Under the pieces are notes generated by a model. The model worked only from the letters and a program-made list of their open reading frames with translations. It had not been told where the DNA came from and did no database searches. 11,976 bases of DNA from Nitrospirae bacterium GWC2_57_9 (lineage in GTDB: Bacteria; Nitrospirota; UBA9217), in contig MHEA01000210.1 of NCBI GenBank assembly GCA_001805085.1, forward strand, positions 1 through 11,976. Direction: 5' to 3'. The position numbers and the translations under genes are program-made. This document shows positions 1 to 6,330 of this stretch, piece by piece (the first letter of the stretch is position 1; every line of letters starts with the position of its first letter).

Positions 1-257
1 TCATAATGCAAGGCTGCGCGACCTTGACGACGGCATCTCATTTTACCGCGGAGAGCCCGAAGATCTACAGCGGCACGCGGCTCGACATCCATGCGAGCAG
101 GCATAATGAAGATACACTCCGCGTTTACCGGGAGAAGTACGGCGTGGAACCGCCGGCCTATCCCGTTGTGGATCTCCCGTTCAGTTTTTTATTCGACACG
201 ATCATTCTCGGCCCGGTCGTATTGCCGATCGTTCTGTATCAGGCAGTGTTCGATTGA
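1..257 (+). CDS. YceK/YidQ-like (DUF1375) lipoprotein, 5' end missing
   Basis: This is the 3' part of a small envelope lipoprotein gene; the reading frame is open to the window edge (first whole codon at base 3). A cysteine preceded by Met-Gln-Gly (codons 6-17) looks like the last part of a lipobox, so the signal peptide and true start probably lie upstream; the ATG at 6 is then internal. After the Cys come a PKIYSGTRLD stretch and the motif YPVVDLPFSFLFDTIILGPVVLP, which closely follows the E. coli YceK/YidQ pattern (YpG..D ... LDLPFSLVFDTLLLP). The mature part would be about 80 residues, in line with that family. The family's role is poorly defined; members are small membrane-anchored lipoproteins. 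The -3/-2 residues (Met, Gln) are not the best lipobox residues, so lipidation is inferred. No clear terminator follows the stop codon. Confidence 0.72.
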   Translation, partial: IMQGCATLTTASHFTAESPKIYSGTRLDIHASRHNEDTLRVYREKYGVEPPAYPVVDLPFSFLFDTIILGPVVLPIVLYQAVFD

Positions 258-430
258 CGCGGGCAAAACCGATGAACAAAGGTCTGCGATAAGCGGTATT
301 GGTCCCGCTGATTCCTGCCTTTCCTCCATCCCCGGTATTCTTTTAAGACTTCGTCCGGCTCGTTTGCTCCGACCTGAGTAGGCGTCATCCTTCCTTCCCG
401 GTCCTCAAATGCTAATACTTGTGCTTCGAG

Positions 431-436
431 TATAAT
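431..436 (+). promoter_or_regulatory. Possible -10 box upstream of the beta-barrel gene
   Basis: An exact TATAAT stands 82 bases before the ATG at 519. No good TTGACA-like hexamer lies 16-18 bases upstream (the sequence there is about AATGCT) and there is no TGn extension, so only half of a sigma70 promoter is visible. An activator-dependent or alternative promoter is possible. The rest of 258-518 shows no gene, only the ribosome site at 504-510. Confidence 0.35.
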
Positions 437-518
437 AGAAGCGAAGCTGCAATACCTTCCGTCGTGGTAATTCATCCTGCATCATTCGAGGTCAAATGCA
501 CGCAAGGAGGTATGGACC

Positions 519-1127
519 ATGAAACGCATACAACTGCTCTTTATGATCGCCGCATTTCTGGCGGTTGCTCCCTGGCCGGCCCCGGCTGAACCGGCCTCCG
601 AAAAGTACCCGGATTATACCGAGCTCAAAGGCGGGTATTATTATCCCAGCGAGCAGATCCGTCTTGATGAGTTCAGCGGGACGGACTTCGACAGGAAGAA
701 GGGATTCAACGGCGAGATCGCCTTCGGCCATCGCTACGGACCGGCGTTCGGCACGGAATTCGGGATCGGCTATCTTCAGAACAGGCGGTCCCCGGATATC
801 GGGTCGGGCCGGATAACCCAGGAAGCTCTTCCGGTTCTCTTGTCTGCAAAGCTCTTCCTTCCGCTCGGCCCCGTTGAGCCTTATGCCGAGGCGGGCGTGG
901 GAGCCTACTTCACCCGTCTTGAGGCAGAAGATGATGCAGGGGGGTCGCGCATGTTCCGGGAAGTCGACCTCGGCACTCACCTGGGCGCGGGCCTCAATAT
1001 CAATTTTACGGACAAGATGTATCTGGGGGTTGAAGGAAGGTACATCTGGGTCAGGCCGGAATACGAAAACGTGGAGATCAGGCTCGACGGGTATACGGCA
1101 ACAGTGAATCTCGGTTTCCGGTATTGA
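519..1127 (+). CDS. Outer-membrane beta-barrel protein (OmpW/OMP_b-brl-like)
   Basis: The 202-residue protein is probably an outer-membrane small beta-barrel of unknown cargo. Residues 1-23 form a classical signal peptide (MKR, then a hydrophobic run, then APA before EP). The rest shows alternating aromatic and glycine-rich strands typical of eight-stranded barrels: YTELKGGYYYP (33-43), GFNGEIAFGHRYG (62-74), GTEFGIGYLQ (78-87), LPVLLSAKLFLPL (104-116), PYAEAGVGAYF (121-131), LGTHLGAGLNINF (151-163) and MYLGVEGRYIWV (167-178). It ends in TVNLGFRY; a terminal aromatic residue is the usual BAM recognition signal. The start is fixed by AAGGAGG at 504-510, eight bases before the ATG. Length and layout match the OmpW / 'outer membrane protein beta-barrel domain' group. 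Which subfamily, and whether it is structural or a pore, cannot be told. It appears monocistronic, with a terminator about 160 bases downstream. Confidence 0.78.
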   Translation: MKRIQLLFMIAAFLAVAPWPAPAEPASEKYPDYTELKGGYYYPSEQIRLDEFSGTDFDRKKGFNGEIAFGHRYGPAFGTEFGIGYLQNRRSPDIGSGRITQEALPVLLSAKLFLPLGPVEPYAEAGVGAYFTRLEAEDDAGGSRMFREVDLGTHLGAGLNINFTDKMYLGVEGRYIWVRPEYENVEIRLDGYTATVNLGFRY

Positions 1128-1150
1128 TGCCGGTCGGTTATCAGAGATCG

Positions 1151-1183
1151 TTGACACCGATAAAAGCTGACAGAGGCTATGAT
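1151..1183 (+). repeat. Copy 1 of a TTGACAC...CTATGAT intergenic element
   Basis: The sequence reads TTGACAC, C, GATAAAAGC, T, GA, C, A, then GAGG, then CTATGAT. The copy at 5770-5800 has the same blocks in the same order, with single-base changes and a two-base shorter gap. It starts with a perfect -35 hexamer and ends with TATGAT (5/6 of a -10 box), but the 21-base gap here is too long for a normal sigma70 promoter. It is therefore either a degenerate dispersed repeat or a shared regulatory site. Confidence 0.55.
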
Positions 1184-1288
1184 GGAGAACCTGTTCAGTC
1201 GCTTTTTTCACAGCTTTCATCCTTTTATTCGTGTCAAATAGAAGTTTAGAAGTTGTTTCGGCTTGTCCGGTTCAAATATTCGCTTTTG

Positions 1289-1321
1289 CGGAGGGTCAGG
1301 CAACTGGTCCTCCGTTTTTTT
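1289..1321 (+). terminator. Rho-independent terminator with GCAA tetraloop
   Basis: CGGAGGGTCAG (1289-1299) pairs with CTGGTCCTCCG (1304-1314), giving an 11-bp stem including two G-U pairs, closed by a GCAA tetraloop and followed by seven T residues (1315-1321). This is a textbook intrinsic terminator on the + strand. It most simply ends the beta-barrel transcript, or a short RNA starting in the gap, and insulates the promoter at 1426. Confidence 0.9.
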
Positions 1322-1425
1322 GCCGTTTCACTTATCGTTCTCCGGCGCGCAAGCTGCTTCGATTTTTGGTATTAGCTTTCCCTGTCCGCCAATTACCAAT
1401 CCCTGCTCTTATCAGGCGCACTTAT

Positions 1426-1455
1426 TTGACAGACGCCGGAAACGAGAGATACAAT
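1426..1455 (+). promoter_or_regulatory. Sigma70-type promoter of the membrane-protein gene
   Basis: A perfect TTGACA (1426-1431) and TACAAT (1450-1455, 5/6 of TATAAT) are separated by 18 bases. Transcription would start near 1462, leaving a leader of about 22 bases that contains the Shine-Dalgarno site. This is the best promoter in the window. Confidence 0.75.
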
Positions 1456-1470
1456 ATGTTTGATACAAGG

Positions 1471-1478
1471 GGAGGTGA
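1471..1478 (+). promoter_or_regulatory. Near-perfect ribosome binding site deciding the start at 1484
   Basis: GGAGGTGA matches the 3' end of 16S rRNA over eight bases and lies five bases before ATG 1484. A TTG at 1460 opens the same frame, but it precedes the expected transcription start and would put the ribosome site inside the gene, so ATG 1484 is preferred. Confidence 0.8.
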
Positions 1479-1483
1479 TCCGC

Positions 1484-2149
1484 ATGACATCCAAAACATT
1501 GAACAGGAGCGGAATGCTCCTTATTCTGTCAGGCATCCTGCTGGCTCTCGGGATGATCTTCCATCCCGGCATGGCGGCGCCTGATTACGCCGCGACGCCC
1601 GCCTGGGCTCCGGTGCATATGCTGCTCGGTTTTTCGGCCCTCTTCGGCCTGGCTGGTCTTGCCGGTCTTTTCGGGGTCATGAACGTGAACCTGCGGTTCC
1701 TCGGCAAGGCAGCCTTTGGCCTGGCCCTTCTCGCAAACGTTCTCCTGACGGGGCTCATGTTCTTTGTCGAAGCATCGATCCTGCCGGTCCTGGCCCGTGA
1801 TGCCGCGTATCAGCCGCTGGCAAGCCTGAACGGACCGCTCATGACCGGTGCATTGGGAACCGCGATCGGGATCACGATGGTGATCGCCGCGGCCGGGTAC
1901 CTGCTCCTGGCATGGTATCTCGTGGACAGCAGGATGATCTCCGTTGCCAACGGGATCCTTTTCATCGGCGCGCCGCTGCTCGTCTTTTCCCCGCCGCTGT
2001 CTTTCGGCTTCGGGGTCATCGGCGGCCTGCTGCTCGGCGCGGGGATCGCCTGGCTGGGCATCTCGATCCGGGTGGGGCTCGCTCACCGGTCCCTGGAGTC
2101 GACCCTCCGGGTGCAGGATGAATGTCTCGCGCACCTGGGGCATGCATAG
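1484..2149 (+). CDS. Six-helix integral membrane protein, function unknown
   Basis: The product has 221 residues and about six hydrophobic helices, near residues 11-28, 42-65, 72-97, 118-146, 152-170 and 172-194. Loops are short, and the basic-then-polar tail (HRSLESTLRVQDECLAHLGHA) follows the last helix. Helices are rich in Gly, Ala and Leu; I see no catalytic motif, ATP-binding site or transporter signature. Its shape resembles small DUF4386-type or other uncharacterised membrane proteins, but I do not recognise a specific family. The start is set by the ribosome site at 1471-1478. It has its own strong promoter, and a hairpin lies just after the gene, so it is probably transcribed alone. 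The single Cys and the His residues near the C-terminus (residues 213-220) are noted without a functional claim. Confidence 0.7.
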   Translation: MTSKTLNRSGMLLILSGILLALGMIFHPGMAAPDYAATPAWAPVHMLLGFSALFGLAGLAGLFGVMNVNLRFLGKAAFGLALLANVLLTGLMFFVEASILPVLARDAAYQPLASLNGPLMTGALGTAIGITMVIAAAGYLLLAWYLVDSRMISVANGILFIGAPLLVFSPPLSFGFGVIGGLLLGAGIAWLGISIRVGLAHRSLESTLRVQDECLAHLGHA

Positions 2150-2169
2150 ATATATTCCCGGGATCTTTG

Positions 2170-2194
2170 AAGGGGCTGGACGTCTCAGCCCCTT
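2170..2194 (+). terminator. Hairpin after the membrane-protein gene, likely terminator
   Basis: AAGGGGCTG (2170-2178) pairs with CAGCCCCTT (2186-2194) across a seven-base loop. The 9-bp GC-rich stem lies 20 bases after the stop at 2149. The following sequence is pyrimidine-rich but has no clean T run, so termination efficiency is uncertain. Confidence 0.55.
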
Positions 2195-2255
2195 CACTCC
2201 GTTCCTTTCCTTGTTCGGCCTTCTTCCTCCCGCGGTTCCATGATAGACTAAAACC

Positions 2256-5177
2256 ATGAATAACGATCTTGATCTCGAGCACCGGATAACGCGGATCGGC
2301 CGCGGCCTGCATTCCGCTTCCGCCAGGGTCCCTGCGCTGTTCGATACGGGAACCTGGATGGGCAGGATCATGGACTGGTCCATGAAGAACGAGGATTTCA
2401 AGGTCATGCTCTTCCGGTTCATCGACGTGCTGCCCTCCGTCAGGAACGACGAATTCGCGGTCAGGCTGCTGCGCGAATATTTCGGCAGCGAGACCCAGGT
2501 GCCGAAGGCCGTGCGCAGCGGCATCGGGCTTATTCCCGGGAAAGGGTTCGGTTCCCGCCTTGCAGGGCCGGTGATCAGGAAAGCGGTCTCCGCCATTGCC
2601 CGGCAGTTCATCGCCGGGAGCGAGCCCCGGACGATCGTGAAGACACTGCAGGAACTGCGCAGGGATGGAACAAGATTTACCGTTGACCTGCTGGGCGAAG
2701 TCGTGGTCAGCGACCGGGAAGCGCTTCGCTATGCCGGCCGCTATCTCGAGCTGCTCGAGCTTCTCGACGCCCGGTTCCCGCGCGAAGCCGATGTATCGGT
2801 CAAGATCTCCTCCTTCGATCCCCAGCTCGACCCTGTTGATCGGGAAGGTTCGATCACCCGCACCACTGAAGGGCTTCGGCCGATGCTGCGCAAAGCAAAG
2901 GAAACCGGCATATCGCTGACCTTCGATATGGAGCACCACTATCACAAGGAGCTGGTTATTGCGATCTTCAAGCGCCTGATCGAGGACCGGGAATTCCGGG
3001 AAGCCCCGGTTATGAGCATAGTTCTCCAGGCCTATTTGAAAGATACGGAACAGGACCTCCGTGAACTGCTCGCCTGGGCCCGCGAACGAAAAAGGAGGAT
3101 CGGGATCCGCCTGGTCAAGGGGGCGTACTGGGACTATGAGTACGTCGCGAACACGCAGAAAGGCTGGCCCATACCGGTCTTTTTGAACAAGGCGGAAACG
3201 GACAGCAGCTTCGAGCGCTGCACCGGGCTGCTGTTCCAGAACAGTGAGAGCGTGTATCCGGAGATCGCCAGCCATAACCTGAGGAGCATTGCCCACGCGA
3301 TGGCCCTGGCCGAGGCCTTCGGGATCGGAAAAGAGGATTTCGAGTTCCAGATGCTCTACGGCATGGCGGAGCCTCTCAGAAAAGCCGTGCGCGCAGAGGG
3401 ATTCAACGTCAGGGTCTATACGCCCACGGGAGAATTGGTCCCGGGCATGGCCTATCTCGTAAGGAGACTTCTCGAGAACACTTCCAACACCTCCTTTCTG
3501 AGGAGGACCTTCAGCGAGGGCGCGTCATTCGACGAACTGATAAAAAAACCGTCCAAACCAGAGGATCCGGTGAAGCAGACAGGCATTGTGAATGAATTCC
3601 GGAATGAGCCGCTTCTTGATTTTTCTGTTGCTTCCAACAGAGATACCATGGCTGCCGCGCTCAGGACGATCAAAGGCGAATTGGGCCGTGCCTATCCGCT
3701 GCTCATCGGCGATAAAGCGGTCCTTACTGAAAAGGAGATCATCTCGCGCAATCCTGCTAAGCCTGGGCAAGTGGTCGGCCGTGTGGCCTCGGCATCGAAA
3801 CAGGACTGCGATCACGCTATTGACGAAGCGCACAAGGCACGTGAAGGGTGGCGCCGCCTGGGACCGGACAAGCGGGCAGGTTTCCTGTTCAAGGCTGCCG
3901 AAGAGATGCGGGAGCAGCGGTTCGCGCTCGCTGCGCTGGAAGTCCTTGAAACCGGCAAAACATGGAAGGACGCCGACGGGGATGTTGCGGAGGCCATCGA
4001 CTATTGCGGATATTACGGGCGCGAAATGGTCCGGCTGGGCAAGCCGAAGAAGATGGGAGATTACCCGGGAGAGGTGAATGAATACTCCTATTTGCCGAAA
4101 GGGCTCGCTATCGTCATCGCTCCCTGGAACTTTCCCCTCGCCATTGCCACGGGCATGACCGTTGCCGCGCTCGTAACCGGGAACTGCGTTATCTTCAAAC
4201 CCTCGGGGCTGTCGCCCGTCATCGGCTATAAACTCTGCCAGATTTTCCAATCCCTGGGCCTTCCTCCGGGCGTGCTCCAGTTCCTTCCCGGCCCGGGCAG
4301 CGAGATCGGAGAATATCTCGTTTCCCATCCCGCGGTCGACGTCATAGCTTTTACGGGATCAAAAGAGGTCGGGCTCCGGATCGTTCAACTCGCCGCGGAG
4401 ACCGGCAAGGGCCAGCGGAGCGTAAGGAAGGTTATCGCCGAGTTGGGAGGCAAGAACGCCGTAATCGTGGACGAGACGGCCGACCTGGACGAGGCGGTGA
4501 AGGGGATCGTGGAGTCGGGCTTCGGGTACCAGGGCCAGAAATGTTCCGCCTGCTCCCGTGTGGTCGTGGTCGAAGCTCTGTACGAAGACTTCTGCGACCG
4601 CATGACCGAAGCGGTCAAGAGCATCCGGATCGGGCCGCCGGAAGACCCGTCGAACACCATGGGCCCGATGATCGACGAAGCGGCTGTGCAAAAAGTGCGC
4701 TCCTACGTCGAGATCGGCAAACAGGAGGCGGAGCTGCTCATCTTGAGAGAAGTCAACGGCGAAGGCTGGTTTGCGGGACCGGCCCTGTTTGCCGGGGCAA
4801 CCGCCGACTCCCGCATTGCCCAGGAGGAGATCTTCGGCCCGGTGCTGACCGTGATGCGGGCAGGGAACATCGATGAAGCGATCGAACTCGCTAACCGGAG
4901 CCAATATGCCCTCACCGGCGGCCTGTATTCGCGCAGCCCGTCAAATATTCAAAAGGTGAGGGAAGGTTTCCTGACAGGCAACCTGTACCTCAACAGGAAG
5001 ATCACGGGAGCGCTCGTCGGGAGACAGCCCTTCGGCGGTTTCGGCATGTCCGGCGTCGGATCAAAGGCAGGCGGACCGGACTATCTCCTGCAGTTCATGA
5101 ACCCGGTCTGTATCACGGAAAACACGATCAGAAGGGGCTTTGCGCCGATGCCGGAGCAGGACCGGAAAGGCTGGTAA
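2256..5177 (+). CDS. putA: Bifunctional proline dehydrogenase / L-glutamate gamma-semialdehyde dehydrogenase (PutA)
   Basis: This enzyme oxidises proline to pyrroline-5-carboxylate with FAD, passing electrons to quinone, and then oxidises glutamate semialdehyde to glutamate with NAD+. The 973 residues match short (type A) PutA proteins, with no N-terminal ribbon-helix-helix DNA-binding domain and no extra C-terminal domain. The N-terminal dehydrogenase barrel shows DMEHHYHKE (224-232), RLVKGAYWDYE (285-295), FQMLYGMAEPLRKA (364-377) and the substrate-binding RRLLEN (403-408). The aldehyde dehydrogenase half shows PWNFP (623-627), FKPS (647-650), FTGSKEVG (699-706), general base Glu729 in AELGGKNA, catalytic Cys763 in GQKCSACSR, EEIFGP (857-862) and PFGGFGMSG (925-933). 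Tandem stops at 2241-2246 make ATG 2256 the first possible start; no Shine-Dalgarno site is visible, which is odd for this window. It is intact, and no proline transporter gene lies in the window. Confidence 0.96.
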   Translation: MNNDLDLEHRITRIGRGLHSASARVPALFDTGTWMGRIMDWSMKNEDFKVMLFRFIDVLPSVRNDEFAVRLLREYFGSETQVPKAVRSGIGLIPGKGFGSRLAGPVIRKAVSAIARQFIAGSEPRTIVKTLQELRRDGTRFTVDLLGEVVVSDREALRYAGRYLELLELLDARFPREADVSVKISSFDPQLDPVDREGSITRTTEGLRPMLRKAKETGISLTFDMEHHYHKELVIAIFKRLIEDREFREAPVMSIVLQAYLKDTEQDLRELLAWARERKRRIGIRLVKGAYWDYEYVANTQKGWPIPVFLNKAETDSSFERCTGLLFQNSESVYPEIASHNLRSIAHAMALAEAFGIGKEDFEFQMLYGMAEPLRKAVRAEGFNVRVYTPTGELVPGMAYLVRRLLENTSNTSFLRRTFSEGASFDELIKKPSKPEDPVKQTGIVNEFRNEPLLDFSVASNRDTMAAALRTIKGELGRAYPLLIGDKAVLTEKEIISRNPAKPGQVVGRVASASKQDCDHAIDEAHKAREGWRRLGPDKRAGFLFKAAEEMREQRFALAALEVLETGKTWKDADGDVAEAIDYCGYYGREMVRLGKPKKMGDYPGEVNEYSYLPKGLAIVIAPWNFPLAIATGMTVAALVTGNCVIFKPSGLSPVIGYKLCQIFQSLGLPPGVLQFLPGPGSEIGEYLVSHPAVDVIAFTGSKEVGLRIVQLAAETGKGQRSVRKVIAELGGKNAVIVDETADLDEAVKGIVESGFGYQGQKCSACSRVVVVEALYEDFCDRMTEAVKSIRIGPPEDPSNTMGPMIDEAAVQKVRSYVEIGKQEAELLILREVNGEGWFAGPALFAGATADSRIAQEEIFGPVLTVMRAGNIDEAIELANRSQYALTGGLYSRSPSNIQKVREGFLTGNLYLNRKITGALVGRQPFGGFGMSGVGSKAGGPDYLLQFMNPVCITENTIRRGFAPMPEQDRKGW

Positions 5178-5249
5178 ATACCCGGTTACGCGAATCTTTT
5201 GCTTCTCACGGAGAAAGCTGATGAGATCCAATGGCAATATGATTTTCTG

Positions 5250-5278
5250 TTGACTTAATCGGTTCCATCCTTTAGCAT
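5250..5278 (+). promoter_or_regulatory. Promoter overlapping the start of the cysteine-rich small gene
   Basis: TTGACT (5250-5255, 5/6) and TAGCAT (5273-5278, 4/6) are separated by exactly 17 bases. Transcription would begin near 5285, which is downstream of the first ATG (5277) and almost on the second (5286). If used, it would give a leaderless or nearly leaderless mRNA, consistent with the lack of any Shine-Dalgarno site there. Confidence 0.45.
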
Positions 5279-5285
5279 GCATCCC

Positions 5286-5606
5286 ATGCAGCGTCTGGCT
5301 AAAAACAGCATCGTTTCCCTATTCCTGGTTTACGCATTCCTTTTTTCCTCCGGGGTCTCGCTCGCATTTGAGCAGGGAGAACAGCCGCGTTTCTGCTGTG
5401 AAAAGGAATCTCAGGAAGAACAACGGGATAACGCGGCCTGCCCCGGCATTGATTGCCTCTGCATTTCATGCATCTCGCTCGCCCCGGTTCATCCGTTTCA
5501 CATCAATAATGCCCCCTTAACGGAATCTGCATGCTATCATGGCTCGCGGCCCGTGAACCTTTCAGGATATTTCCGCTCCCTCGAACGCCCTCCGGAAAGC
5601 TGTTAA
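5286..5606 (+). CDS. Small secreted cysteine-rich protein, function unknown
   Basis: The product has 106 residues. MQRLAKNSIVSLFLVYAFLFSSGVSLA (1-27) is a good signal peptide, so the rest should be periplasmic or exported. The mature part has eight cysteines (37, 38, 52, 57, 59, 62, 83, 106), including CC and a CLCISC cluster, plus three histidines, and ends in an RSLERPP motif. In my recollection, small exported proteins with a central Cys cluster and a terminal R-x-PP segment accompany heavy-metal efflux operons (DUF2946-like or similar), which would suggest metal or thiol chemistry; this is an analogy, not a match. An ATG at 5277 in frame would add three residues; 5286 is preferred because it gives a better signal peptide and fits the promoter. 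No ribosome site is visible. It precedes the ABC operon by 334 bases. Confidence 0.55.
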   Translation: MQRLAKNSIVSLFLVYAFLFSSGVSLAFEQGEQPRFCCEKESQEEQRDNAACPGIDCLCISCISLAPVHPFHINNAPLTESACYHGSRPVNLSGYFRSLERPPESC

Positions 5607-5769
5607 TCAGTTGTAAAAACCCTTGTTCGTAATTCCTGCTCGAAACTTGTCCTTCGATCTGATCGGGGAAGACTCGCGCGAAAGCCCGTTCATCGTGTGG
5701 GAAAATCGTGAATCATGAGGCGGCAACCCACGCCCGGAGAGAATACGCTGAGCAAACAGACAGGAAGCT

Positions 5770-5800
5770 TTGACACAGATAAAAGCCGATACCCTATGAT
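5770..5800 (+). promoter_or_regulatory. Copy 2 of the TTGACAC...CTATGAT element; possible promoter of the ABC operon
   Basis: A perfect TTGACA (5770-5775) and TATGAT (5795-5800) are separated by 19 bases, long but within the possible range for sigma70. The blocks TTGACAC, GATAAAAGC, GA and CTATGAT are the same as at 1151-1183. As a promoter it would give a leader of about 135 bases before the ATG at 5941. It may equally be a dispersed repeat that happens to look like a promoter. Confidence 0.45.
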
Positions 5801-5847
5801 TTTCACTGATAGGTCAAGGCTTATCCATAATGAATCCGCCTTATCAG
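5793..5847. repeat. Overlapping inverted repeats, possible operator or leader hairpin
   Basis: CCTAT (5793-5797) mirrors ATAGG (5809-5813). CTGATAGG (5806-5813) also mirrors CCTTATCAG (5839-5847) with one extra base. The repeats overlap and follow the putative -10 box, so they could be a repressor site or alternative RNA hairpins. The stems are short and may be chance. Confidence 0.3.
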
Positions 5848-5940
5848 GGTCAAATTTTTCAGGCTTGCTTTCTGCATCTTGTCCAAATTGCATTTTAAAC
5901 AAAAATACGAATGAACCTCTACGCACATAAGGAGAACCCT

Positions 5941-6330
5941 ATGAAAAAGAATATAAAATATGCGTTGATCGCTGCCGGCGTTGGGATCGTTCTTGCGGCC
6001 GGATTCCTCATGGCGAACAAAGCAACTGCTTTGAACGTCAATGACGTCGCATCGGACCCGGCTGCATTTAGCGGCACGATTACCATTACCGGAGTGGTAG
6101 CAGGTGTCTCAAAGCAGGACCCCTCCATCATCGGCATGATGGACAAAAAAGAGCTTCAGTGTACGACTCCGGGTTGCAAGAAGTTCTATCTTCCCTTTAA
6201 AGCACAGGCGTATTCGCCGGCGCCGGGTGACGAGGTCCGCGCGACAGGCAGGTTTGAAACGTACGCAGCGGGTTATATTTTCGTTGCGGACAGCGTTACC
6301 GTGGTCAAGAATCACAAGATCGGGGGATAA
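5941..6330 (+). CDS. Membrane-anchored OB-fold-like periplasmic protein with CX4C pair
   Basis: The product has 129 residues. Residues 1-7 are basic and 8-24 form one hydrophobic helix, either an anchor or an uncleaved signal. The remaining roughly 100 residues alternate short beta strands (SGTITITGVVAGVS, DEVRATGRFETYAAGYIFVADSVTVV) in the manner of a small OB-fold (tRNA_anti/nOB-like) domain. Between strands lies a loop with ELQCTTPGCKKFYLPF, holding Cys74 and Cys79, which could bind a metal or form a disulphide. The start at 5941 is set by AAGGAGAA at 5929-5936; an upstream in-frame ATG at 5911 lacks a ribosome site and would hide the N-terminal signal. Its stop codon abuts the permease start codon, so it is translationally coupled to the ABC transporter and is probably its periplasmic partner. 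The substrate is unknown. Confidence 0.65.
   Translation: MKKNIKYALIAAGVGIVLAAGFLMANKATALNVNDVASDPAAFSGTITITGVVAGVSKQDPSIIGMMDKKELQCTTPGCKKFYLPFKAQAYSPAPGDEVRATGRFETYAAGYIFVADSVTVVKNHKIGG

Larger units (their letters stand above)
1128..1483. other. Intergenic region with shared repeat, terminator and promoter
   Basis: This 356-base gap between the beta-barrel and the membrane protein has no convincing gene; the short frames crossing it lack ribosome sites and family resemblance. It holds three things: a TTGACAC/GATAAAAGC element at 1151-1183 that recurs at 5770-5800, a strong hairpin terminator at 1289-1321, and a sigma70 promoter at 1426-1455 for the downstream gene. The stretch 1184-1288 has no feature I can name. 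If the 1151 element is a promoter, it would make a short RNA of about 130 bases ending at the terminator. Confidence 0.6.
5607..5940. other. Intergenic region ahead of the ABC operon
   Basis: This 334-base gap holds the second copy of the TTGACAC element (5770-5800), overlapping inverted repeats at 5793-5847, and a possible 7-bp stem GTGTGGG/CCCACGC (5695-5701 with 5727-5733) with a 25-base loop and no T run. Short frames in it (for example ATG 5715) have no ribosome site and no family resemblance. I recognise no known riboswitch class. The operon ribosome site lies at 5929-5936. Confidence 0.55.

Noticed and set aside
239..475. Minus-strand 78-codon frame in the gap before the beta-barrel gene
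   Set aside because: No usable ribosome site (AGG touches the ATG), no recognised family, and it overlaps the end of the lipoprotein gene and a TATAAT box; composition looks like chance.
492..1220. Minus-strand 242-codon frame opposite the beta-barrel gene
   Set aside because: Shadow of a well-supported secreted barrel protein; the antisense product has no coherent domain.
1261..1290. tRNA-like GGTTCAAAT sequence
   Set aside because: The flanking bases cannot form a T-arm stem, and no acceptor or anticodon arm is present.
1529..3296. Two long minus-strand frames (360 and 426 codons) opposite the membrane protein and putA
   Set aside because: High GC lengthens antisense frames; the products are Pro/Arg/Gln-rich with no motifs, while the + strand genes have clear family features.
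5695..5733. Possible riboswitch around the GTGTGGG/CCCACGC stem
   Set aside because: Only one short stem with a large loop; no match to the core of any riboswitch class I know, and no attached terminator.
5715..5930. Plus-strand 71-codon frame in the gap before the ABC operon
   Set aside because: No ribosome site, no family resemblance, and it spans the repeat element and inverted repeats.
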